Part shown: positions 45,301-57,300 of the stretch, in pieces
Layout: the number at the start of each line of letters is the position of its first letter
Numbering within the stretch: the stretch's first letter is position 1
From: Phoronis australis
Taxonomy: Eukaryota; Phoronida; Phoronidae
NCBI GenBank assembly: GCA_002633005.1
Contig: NMRA01000780.1
Span: forward strand, 1-64,000
Direction of reading: 5' to 3'
DNA: 64,000 bases
Notes under the pieces: generated by a model
What the model saw: the letters and a program-made list of their open reading frames with translations, nothing else
Databases searched by the model: none
Told to the model about the DNA's origin: nothing
Position numbers and translations under genes: made by a program

Positions 45301-48300
45301 AATTTTTGAGGATGTGGACCTTTTATTAAATAAAAAAACGAATACGGGGTTCGTTAAGGGGTATGAATTGTGCACACGCCGAATCCTTCCTTTTTAGTGG
45401 ACTTTTGTTGCGTTTTTTTCGGACTTTTTTCTCTAAGTCGGACCTTTTTGCCCACTTTGACATCAAGCCCCCCGAGTCCCCCCAGGTGCGCGCATGCACG
45501 GAGCACGTCATGGCAGGCACACCCACGTTGAAAATAAGGTGTAGGACCTAACCTTGCAGTAGGCTTGCTTAGAATCTCAGTTACCCATGGCAACTGAATT
45601 TGAACTCCAGACGTTGAAGTGTGTACATTTTTGGACACACTCTGTATCATTTTCCTCAGCAACCAGAAATTGGGCTACCGGCTGTGTTCCATCAAGGGAT
45701 TCTGAAACGGCCACAAAGGCACTCATACATGTACAAGGCACATTGAGACCCGATCTTTCCAAAATTTACTTTTTAAGAATGGCCATAATAAAATGAAGTT
45801 TTCCCGAAACTGGATCATAATAAAAGGAGCCTTGACCTTCCATCCAGCTATAGTTACTGCAGGCAGCTCCCTGCTACCCGTCAGTGCGCTCGGAGCCTAG
45901 AACCATTCTCACTCTCCGTGAATCTTTGTTGGTTCACGGTTACTCAAATCCTGATGGTTGCATCCCCGGTATTACCCCCACCTATGGCTGACGTGAGTGG
46001 TGGGGTTCGGTACAAATATGGTGACATCCAGAGAACGGGGGGATTACGATAGCATGGGGGTAGGTTGGCAAAGTCAAATTGGTTTGTGGCCCCCAATAAT
46101 TTTTTCCTTCCTACGGGCCTGTATCAGGTGACATTTTGAAAAAGTGTACAGCTACAAATACCGAATCACTGACGCAATCCTCAAAAGAAAATACATAAAA
46201 GAACTAATGCTTTTTCGGTCTCAGACTGGAAATGTAGTGAAAAGTTTCTCGTCAACAGCAAACTTCATACATTTTGACAAGGCACTTGTCTGATTGTCAC
46301 TATAGACAGTTATAGGCCATTGTCCCAGCTCTCTTATCTTTCCCCTCCGTCGCTACTTTCAGGAGGCAACGGGAACTTTGCATTAAAACCATCTACAGAT
46401 GTTCAAAAGTCAATTTCAAAAAAGTTCTCAAGAATATACTTGCACGTTTACTAAACTGAGTAATAATTTTAATTTAAAAATAGCCTCAACTGGCCCCCTT
46501 GCCCAATCCCTTTAAATCCGCCACTGGATACAATTCTTGGCATGTTAGCAGTTTTGAGCTGAAACCATGAAGTTTTGAATTCACAATAGACTGGCAAGAT
46601 GTCTGGCCCTTGGTGAATTCATATCTCAGATTCTGCTAAAAATTCAGAGCTCCTGGTTTTTTCAGATATTACGAGGTCTAATGGAAAGCTACTGCAAAAA
46701 TGGATCAACATTGAGCGCAAATAGACATTCAATACTGAGAAGTGTTTAAGTTTTTGAGTTCTTCTATCACAAGCAGTGTTACAGACACTTTACGGATGTA
46801 ACAAAAATTGAAAAAGCTCTTAAAAAAGAAAAAGACCGAACTGGTGAAGAAAGCAATGTTGACCCTACTAGAAAATTAAAGAGATTGTCACTGTCAGTTC
46901 CATTTAACAGTGCTCAAAGAAACTATTATCTGTTGTCACCACAATGTATCATTTGCTACAAATCAAAGTGCATCACAGAGAACTTCACAAACAAAAGAAA
47001 ACTTGAAAACCTATCCCAGTTCCAAGCATTCACTTGTAAATAGGCCTACCTATTCTTAATGCCATTTGTGGTAAATGATCTTTAGTTTAGGCCAGGGAAA
47101 ACAAAATTACTTTGGTTGATAAATTTGCAGTATTATTCGTCCCAATTTCAAAGGTACTGGCAGTAGTTCTTTCCTACATGTGAGTGATCAGCACTGCTTT
47201 TTATGAAGTTCCAAGCCTCTTTTCAGACATTTTTTTTGTAAAATAATGGACAGTGCTTGGAATTTGAGAAATGTAAAATGGAAATATTGCTCGTATTCTG
47301 CAATTCTTTATCTTGAAAATTCAAATGATGCCCAGATTTCAGAGTCTCACATTTTGAGGATTTTTGAATTGAGAATTTTTAACTCTTTAAAGTTTTTACT
47401 CTCCCAATTATATCCTATCTATAACAGGAAGCGTTCAAAGAAATTTTAGCTCTACGGTAAATTTCACACAAAAACTATTGCCAACACGACTATTCCTCTA
47501 TTTCCAAAGACAGTATTAAGGATGATACAAATTCTTCTGTGTCTTAAATTGTTTGAAGATAACTGTACAGGGCAATCAATGCTATTAATGATGCTCATTT
47601 CTCTTAATGTTCACTTTTGCTGTGCACATTGACAAAATAAAATTTCGCTTATTGGCCATACTGTGTGCTAAAGTGAAGAGCATTTTGGTTACCTATTTCA
47701 GTAGAAAGGGTTACTGTAACAAGGCGGAAGTGTTTAGATGAAACAGTATTCAGGTTGACAAAAAGTTTTGAATCCAGGTAGGGTGCAGACTTGCAGACAT
47801 TTTTTTTAACTTTGTCATTAAAGTTGGGCTCAACATGATTTGTGTTTCCTGGTCAACTCACGGAAGGCATTGAACGTTTTGTACGCAAGCTGTACGGTGA
47901 CTCATCATCAACAGTTAACAAAGCACGCTACCACATATTCAGGTTGTAATCTGTGATGGAATCATCTCTGCCTCCTAATCATGATTGTTTCCTGTTACAT
48001 GCCAAAAGAGCAAAGTACCAGTGTGCCATTCACAAATGAGCCTCGCGACAGCATGTCAGAGCACTATCTCCAGTTGGTAATGGGTGGTTTTTGTCGCATG
48101 GTAGTCTAGAGTTCCACTGGATGACTCTGCCTTTAAACCCGGAAAATGTCATGAAAATGTAAATTATAAGTGTAAAAAGAGTAGCACAGAAATGTGCTCT
48201 TGTTTGAAGTCGGACATGCCATGTTATAAGTTGTGTGACTGTCGAGTTTGTGTAAACAGGTGTCTCAAGAAACAACTTTGTATGACAATAATGATGATAT

Positions 48301-51300
48301 GGATGACGATGGAGTGGATGAAGAAACATAATAAGTTGATGCTATGTTGTTAAATAACTTTAGATTTGTAGCCTAATGGAAAATATTGACCATATTTTAT
48401 CATGCTCGTGGCAGTCAGGACTTCATAGTGTATCGTTCCATGTGATAGTTGACAGTGAACTGCAATGTGGTTAATGACAATTAATTGTGACAGTTAATGA
48501 ACGTGATGACAGTAAATTCATTGCAGAAGCGTTGGAAATATATGTAGTTGATATGTAGGTTGTGATATCAAATCTGTATCAAGTTCCGAATATTTAACAG
48601 TATTGTTCTTTCGATAGGAGCTCAGAATATAGTAGTATGTTTTCTGGCCAACAAGAGGCGCTGCTAAAATTTATATTTTTCTCTTTTTTTGAAAAATTTT
48701 CCACCGAATGTCATAACATGTATAACTTTTTCTTGTCAAGTAACTTCAAATGAACAAACCCCAATCAAATTATCATTCAGTTTCTCTAATGTTGTTGAAT
48801 TTTGCCAAATTTTGCAAAAAGTCAACTTTTTGAGATTACATTTCTCGAAAAAGTGCAAACCAAACCTTGGGAACTTTTTTCATTTTTCAAGTATAGTACT
48901 TAATGACCTTAAAATACCAAAATTTTCTTGTCCCCAAAAAGTAGCCAGGGAAGGGATTTTCTAGGCTTCCTAGAGGCAATGGACTACGACCTATTTAACT
49001 CTTTACCTAACAATGAGACCATGTCGTAGGCTTCTTGTTGCTTAATTTCTTCGTAGCTCAAATCTTGTAAGTAGACGTCCACTTGAATTACGTTATTCCT
49101 GAAATTTAACATAGGCCTCTGTAGTGTTCAGTGGATACGTTTTGATACATCACGTCCAAACTGTACGTAATCTTGTTTATACCACAATATTAGCCTCGAA
49201 TGACAGATACAATCGTGTAATAACCCATTTTGGCGGGAAACCGATTCGAACCCGGGCCTCAACAGTTGCAAGTCGCCGACTTTTCCACTACACCACTCAG
49301 TGGCTGACGTCATCGAATGTGAAAATAGTATACTTAAATGAGCACGCGCAACAATCGCATGTTCAGCAAAGGGCATTGCACCGACAATTATACGCTATGA
49401 AAAATAAGACGTATAATTTCCATAAAAACGATATTTTAATTCAGTGAAATTTTTCTCTCGTGTTCTCTCACTTGTAAATCCCCGATCTCCAATTTGAATG
49501 CAAGTGTCGAGTGGTCGGATCCTTTGACTTGAGCATTATGGTCAGTTACTAGTGGTAACCTACTTTAGCAGACGATATATTCCCGGTCGAAGCTTAGCGT
49601 GATAAAATGTGTAGTAAGCTATAACGGTTGCTAAACCTTAATTTATAGATTCACTTTATTTCTATTTTGTTTTATTTTTCAATTGGTTTTGAGTAAAAGC
49701 ATTATTTTACAAAAATATCTCGGCTTTTCTTAAAAGGTCACGACCTCCGACCCCGGACCTCTGACATAGAAAGTAGTTACAAAGCCGAGGCGAGTCGAGA
49801 AAGGTTAGATCGATTCATGGCAATGTTTTTCGTTCAGTATGTGGTATAAATAGATTATTACATGTTCTCAGTCGTTATCCCCCGTTATCTAGAGCCCGAG
49901 TGGATTTTGGAAAATTATCACCCGAGGGGTGTTAGCCCCGAGGTTGATAATTCTACAAAATCCACAACTTCGACATGTAATAATCTATATGTACACGCCA
50001 AGTTTGGATTTCACTGCATTCACGTCAAATTGAATTTCTGGAATTTAAGGCAAGTTACGATTCACATTTTATAAATGATTTCCGAACTGTGCATAATTGC
50101 ATCTGTACAGCAAATTCTTTCCTCACTTCACTAACTGCAATGCCTTCATATAATTTGAAATTTGAAAACATTTGTCACAACACATCCAGTTGCGGTGAAA
50201 ATGCATGATTAACACTTACTTCGTGAATAAAAGACTCCTGCGTTGTCCTCCCACCTGCTGCAAAATATGAATAAAGGGAACGGAGAACTAGCGAAAGAAC
50301 TTACTGGATAAAAGAATCATCCAATGTGCCGTCTTTTTTAAACCCTTCCATCTCTTGTTGAAGTCCCTTCAATAATTCTGCAAACATTACATAATTGTTT
50401 CCTATTACCTCATCAAGCCTCGCGCTTTTGTGAACGCGTTTCAATTCGCTCTTGACGCTGCTACGCCACACTTTTCGGTTTTGGGTTCGGAAAAGATCTT
50501 GAATCCTAAAATCCAGATATTTCGTTAATGTTGGTGTTTTGCTTATCACATTTTTAAGCTGCGCTTCACTCACGCGGGCGGAACTCAGAAATGTGCTGGT
50601 TACATTATTTTCAGAAAATGCTGCCCCTTTCTTTGCCATCTCTTCTAACATGCTGTACCAGTGGACTAGAGGTCCGCTGGCCTGACGATGTAACGTTTCA
50701 AGAATGGTGTTTAGCTGCCGCATAAGGCCGTCGAAGCTCGCCAGTATGTGAAAAGAGCTTCCAGCTACTTCATCCATTTTCCAGTCTAACTTCTGTGCTG
50801 CTGAATACACTCGACTGGTGCTGTTCGCCAGGTGCATGTATGAAATATTTCCAGTAGTGTTTAAGTAGATCTGAAACTGCACTTGAAATTCTTGCCATGT
50901 TTCGAACTGTTGTGTCTTGATGATGTTTCCAGGTTGTCTAAGGGACTCCCTCGTTTCTATAACTTGACCGTTGAGTTTGTTCACTAAGTTGTCAATGATT
51001 CCTTTCTCGACCGTTAATTGCTTGTTCTTTTGATCTAAGGTTTGCTGTACCTTCGTGACTTGCAAGCCAATTGTCTGTGCAATTGAGTAAAAAATGAGCT
51101 GAGCTCTGTGGATGCTAAGTTCTTCAAAGCTACGCGGATCTAAATTTTTCAGGTTTACTACGTAACGACTGAATAACTCGTATAATTCTGACAACCCACT
51201 TTTCACCAACTTGTTTCGGTTCAGCTCTGAAAAAATGTCGGAGTACACATTGTGCATTTGGTTCTCAAATGGAAGTGATACGAGAGGACAAGAGAACGAC

Positions 51301-54300
51301 AGGTATGAAAACGACCCATTCAAAGATTTGAGTTCTTTCAAATGTTCTTGGACGTTATCAATCTGTCTGTTTATTTCAGATTCAAGCAAAATGGCACTCC
51401 ATTCTTTCGTTGATAAATCCAGTCGATTGTACGCCATGGCATAAGTAATAACGCTGTCGTAGTTTAGTGAATTTGTGATTTTATGCACAAACAGTTTCCA
51501 ACATGATTCGATGTTTGTAAATTTTCCCTCCATATCTTCAAGTATTTTCGATTGAGTTCTCAGATACAGAGTCAGTGTTTCATTCAGCCAACCGACTGTA
51601 TTTTCCAAAGAATTGAGATTTTCTTCAAGTTGTTTGCAACACGTGGGGAGTTTCAGGATTCCTTTTTCAACTCGTCTCAAGAAGTCTTTTTTTTTCTCAA
51701 CTTGCTTTTCATCCACAAGCATTGCGATTTCTCGTGCACGCATGTACTTTTTGATAATCTCGTCGGTAACCTGAAACTCGCTGCTTGACGTCAGCTGTGC
51801 CAGACTAACTTGAGGTTCAGCGATTGTGCGTCCGCACGGTAGAGGGCAGGAGTCTGAATCGTTGTTAGGTTTTTGGTTTTCCTGTTTAACTGAAACAAAG
51901 AAATATCTCTAGAGTTGCCTTTTGCGTACTGTTTAACAGCACCAATGATGAAACACAAGAAGTTGAATTTTTTAAAAAATGCTGCTAACGTCATGTCAAC
52001 GTTCCATCTAGTGTTCGTCAATTTTCATGTGATGTTATGGTGTACATTTTTCCGTATTATGATGTCACCTTGTGCAACAAAATTGCACTGGGCAAAAAGG
52101 AATGTACATTCTAAGCAAACCAACGGTTCCAATAGTAGCCAGGACAAACCGTCAAATGATTGCTCAAGATAAAATCTGGAACGTGTTCATTTCTGTAGGA
52201 AAATTCTTTAAAGTCCTTGAAATCACTATTTCATATCAAAAGACCAAAAATTCCTAGTATCAATCAATAGGCTGCAATCCGGTACTGTCTGACGACATAA
52301 TCTCGAAATACGAATATTTAGCGCTCGATGAATACTTCGTAGAATCGGGACAACCTACATGTATGACAGCAGTAGTCATCCTCCATTGTGCTTAACGAGA
52401 AAAATCGTCACATATTGCTGCTCGTTTTCCCGTGGTGGATAGCATAATAAACAATGATGAGGAGTTGTCTGTGTGGTGGTTGTAACAACTCCGTATTTGA
52501 GCATATGCTGTGGCTGTATTCATGTGCCTGTGAGACATCAGAAAAGCGCCAATATGGCACTGGTGTGAAACTTGCGTGTTGGCGGACATGATCACACGCT
52601 GGCGCTGGGTGCTTTCATACATGTACGTCACATTCATGTTCCTGGAGCTAAGAAACGTCAACTAAAGCCGTCCTTCTTCAGTTTTATCGTTTTGAGGATA
52701 TTGAATTCACGGTTGTAATATGCAGTGCTACGAAGGAAGGCTTAAGATAAAATCGTGTCCAACGATGATCGACGAACACAAAAAGCTGCAAGAACTGTTT
52801 CTCTGCAACCTGCAATATCGGAGCATGCTCACAGTGTTTGACCATGAGATTGACAGGGAGTTTGTGAATAACAGTATTGACAGTGACAATAGAGGTTTGT
52901 CCATAAAAATGAAGGAAGCTATCCGCAACAAGTGTGCTAATCCCACCATCAACAGGGAGGTTGGCACTGAATTGTATCGTACATTACATGCGCGCACCCA
53001 GCCTTTAATATGGGAGGGCTCGAATTTCTGACAAAGTTGACCTTTTGCTAACAATAAAGCGGAAGGACTAAAAAAAGGTATCACCTTCAGAACTGTGAAC
53101 TGTGCGTCTGCGCCTTTTTAGAAGACTTTTGTCTCATTTTCTAGGACGTTTTGTTTCTCTCTGAGGCTGACCTTTTTTACCCTCGTCGAGACCCCCGACC
53201 CCCCCACTGCGCATGTCCATCTGCGTAGGAAGTTCGTGTCATTGTGACGAAGTCTTCCTCCAATGGTGGACGAGCGTTAAATGAGTAAGAAATATTTTTC
53301 TTGTGTCTGAGAGTCTTTACTACAAGGTAAATGATAGTTTTAGGCACTTTACTTCTTAAAGTTCTGGTTTTGATGGTGTCCAATCCTAAAGTTAAACGTT
53401 TAAGAAAATGTGCTTCCTTGTGCAGATATTGAAATCAATGAATAATTGGTGAAGGTCTCATTTGAATCTATTTGAGAATTGATTTTCCGCAGTTAGACAA
53501 TTTTTCCCATTTTCCTTGGGTTAATTACTTATAACCTTAGCTCAACTATGTTTGAAAGGATATTGAAAGCAGTACATACATGTATCAGAAATTTCAACTA
53601 TTACTGTAAAGATAACACAGCCCTTACAAAGGACCAAGAACTTACTTTCTTTCGCCTTTTGTTTCCATAATTCAAGGAGGCTGGACAATGGACAAATTTT
53701 GACTGAAAAGCAAAAAGGAGTTTATGTGGCATTACAGCAGACATCACTGGTATAGCACTTAGCATGCTTGGGGACATTTCAGAGGAGGCAGTGGGGCCAA
53801 GTGTGACGGGCACCCGCTTTCTTTACTCCAAGTCGTGGGTTCGAGTTCCACTGGGCCACACTACTAGACCCTTGTGTCAGGTTTCTAGCTCCTCAGCTCG
53901 GTTTTGAATACACATTCAGAAGCATAACTACGTTCAGATAATTAGTGTAATGGGCCCACATTCGCAGCCTGTGTACGTCTGTTACAACGTGTACCTTACC
54001 GGTCTGCAATTATTCTTATCAGGGGACATTTCAAATTTACAAACATCTATGTAAAACCACAGTAAGTAACATCGTCGTCATGTATGGAATATCTAGAAAA
54101 CGAGACCGAAACTTCGTCATATATATGACAATTTGAATAGAATTAATATTTCATTTCTTTAAATAAACTGACCGACGAAAACAAGACCTAAACCATTATT
54201 TTATTTAGCTGACTGAAGAAAGCTAGATGTACATTTAAACTGGGTCACTCCCTATAAAATGATACAAAATTGGCTTCTGAATTTTAGTCACTGCTAATTT

Positions 54301-57300
54301 GATTGATTTCTAAAGCATGTGATATTAAGAGTTGTAACTGGTCGGTTGGGTTACCTTTGGGGTTTCCTAGATCTTCAGGAGATATCTCGTGTCCGTTGCG
54401 AGAACTCTGGTCATGTGGGAGCTCGAAACTGACCTTGTACTCTCGTTTCAGGACCAGAACAATGTGAACTCCTGGTGTCACCTAGTATTTTGACAGCAGG
54501 CTGTAGAGCCTCCTGCACACCTCTCTCAAACTAGAGAGGTGCACAGGATGTTATTTACACCACAGCCCTGCAGCCCTCGACTTAGTGGTGGTAAATGGTT
54601 TAGATGATAAAATATGCATCTGTTCTTCTGGGCTACATGTAATAACATTACCGGGAGATGACTCCATGATGCGGCCAACCTCACGCATTGAGTGATCTTT
54701 GTGGCACGAACTTGCTGGCCAAACAGTGTTGCCGGTGACCTCTGACCTCTGAGTTAATAGGTCAAATGATTCGAAAGAGGTGTAAACGACGAGATCTGAC
54801 TGAACATCGTTAAAGGAGAATGCCATTCGATTTAATTAGTATTTTTTTACCGTCTTAATCGGTCTATATCCACATCGCCTCTTATACGGTCGACCTCACC
54901 TTGCCGAGAGGTGTCGCGTTAACCTGTGAGGAAGGTGAGAAGCGACGTCAGTGGTTCGTCTGCAGAGTGAATTTCGCTATATTGCTGTGCATCGGTTCCC
55001 GCTTGTCCTAAAGCGGGAATATCGCTTTTTCGACTTCCTCGAGAGCCCGAAATGCTTAGGAATTGGCTCGCGGTAGTGAAAAATGAAAGGTATACTGTTA
55101 ATAGCAAGTATGAAGCCGTGAAACATCTCCGTGTCTGTGGCCGGCATTTCGTCGACAGTGATTTCTCTGACGAATTCCGGCTTACCAAAGAACTATCCAT
55201 AAGTTCCGTTGCCTATGCATGTTAACGGCGCCTTTGTAGTATTTCTTGATCATTGTATTCCGGTTCCAACTGATAGCCTGTGAAACCTAACGATCCGACT
55301 CGTGAATTCTTCGTCGCATGAGCTCTTGACTAAGCCGGGATTGGCGCCGGGCGAGTTGCCATGTAGACGTTTTATTATTCTGCGTTCTGTTTCAAAATGA
55401 ATTGTTCTCATCCTGAAAGGATCCTAACCAATGCTTATATGAAACTGAAACAAAGTCTGTCTCATTAAATACAATTTGTAATGCCTTGGGGTGCAAATAT
55501 TTTGCGAAGCCAGCAATGAATAAACCACTGCGTTACCGGCTTTTGATGCCGGCAACAAAGGTAACTGACCAGGCACCGAGGCCGTGTGGGCATGCAAATT
55601 CAGTGTTTGTAGACAGAAAGTTGTTGTGAAGCAATTACTCAATTATATGCTATTGACACATGTTAGGGGAATCTTTATTTAGAAATACAAATACATTACT
55701 CAAATCATTGTTACCGTACAACCTTTGCCCTGACGGTCTGTGGAAGGGGAACCCGGCCGACTTCGCGGCCCCCGACAAGTAAGAAGATTTCCAGTTTCGT
55801 GGCTCAGTTATTCACAAAAGTAATTACGTGCGCATTATTTCTTTGGTTCACTATTATAGTCTTTTCATGACTGGAGGTTTAGTTTCCAACTCAAGCTGGT
55901 TTATGTTCGTGCCAGTCCCGGCGGCCGCGACGGGCCTGATCGGGTTCCGAGCCACTGGCCGGGATAACAAGCGTTTTGTGTGTTTTGGACTCAAAAACTC
56001 ACAAGTATAAATAACACAGATCTAGGTTCTCCTGTCCGTATTTCAAAGAAGAATACTTCGAATTTATCTCTGAACAGATCCCAAACTCCTGCTACGGACC
56101 TTAGTAACTTTGGCCTCAGTGCCGAACTTTGTCACACGGTAGGCTACGGTGTGTCCGGCAATTTACCAGTAAATCCGTAACATCGAAATAAAACAACACG
56201 TTTTTATAAGAACTCAGTTTTACATCGAAGTTTGAAGATTTATTGGTGTTAAACGACCCGTGTTGTGAGCTGCTGAACAAACTGCGTGTGAAACCAATTA
56301 CGTCATCGGATAATTTCAACACCTCCGTCTGCCGTCAGGTGTCAGGTAACGCAACCGAACCTGCCCTTATCGAGTAGAACTCGATCTAAATTGATACGAA
56401 ACAGGTTGTTTTTTGGGTGGCATTCTCCTTTAATCCTTCCCTTAGAAGACTGTTATTGTAAGTCTTACGAACGCTTTCACACAGGTCTGAGTAAGCTTTA
56501 AAGCCTAACTTTAACAAAATTTTGTTATTTTTGATGTATTAGAGTAACTTGGTAGTCCTAGCAAAGCCTTAACAATAAGAAAACGCGAATTTGTTCACGC
56601 AAATGTAGGCCCGTCAAATGATAACTGAAGCCGCCTTTTCGGGCCACATTGCGTCACCGCGAGATTCCTGTACAAACAACAACTGGCTGATAACAGTATT
56701 GCGCGGTTGTGTTATTCGCAACTGTTTGAATTAAAATGTGATTCTCGTGGCAACGTTGACAAAAGCAAACCATTACGCCCAACAATTTGTTAAATTTTAC
56801 AATGTATGGCACTAGAGGGCTCAGTAAGAGCGATACTCTTAATTTACTGCCATGGGCGACGCACCACATGGGGCTGGGGGCTATAGCCCCACTTTTTTCA
56901 GTGCTACTCAGCACGTCTGGTCTATAGGCGATGCACCATATTGTGCTGAGAGGGCTTTAGCCGCCCCCCCCCCTCCACTTTTTTCAGTGCTGCGCCGCCC
57001 ATGGTTCAGAGCCATTGAACAATAACCTTAGAGGTCAGAGGTCACCAACATCACTGATTGGCCAGCAAGTTCGTGCTAACATCACTCTTGAGAGAGAGTT
57101 GGCCGCAACGTCAAGTGAACGCATGGTGATATTATTAGTCCGGAACTGGGACCCGTCCCAACAAAAATGACTTAGCTAAGACCAATCTTAAGTTTTAGTA
57201 AATTTTAAAATAAAAGTTAAATTTGTCTCAAAAACGATTCAAGAAAGAGATCTAAAGTATGACTTAGGTGTTTGACAGAAGTTTTGTCTTAATTTTGATT

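Larger units (their letters stand above)
39365..49006 (-). other. Gene B 9.6-kb intron filled with transposons
   Basis: Holds copies 2 and 3 of the 2.7-kb repeat, a GC-rich-ended MITE and the CXC-domain transposon fossil, all annotated separately. The remaining segments (42.9-43.5 kb and 48.35-49.0 kb) show nothing recognisable. Confidence 0.75.

Noticed and set aside
49231-49306. Functional tRNA gene
   Set aside because: A and B boxes are present, but the acceptor and anticodon stems do not pair.
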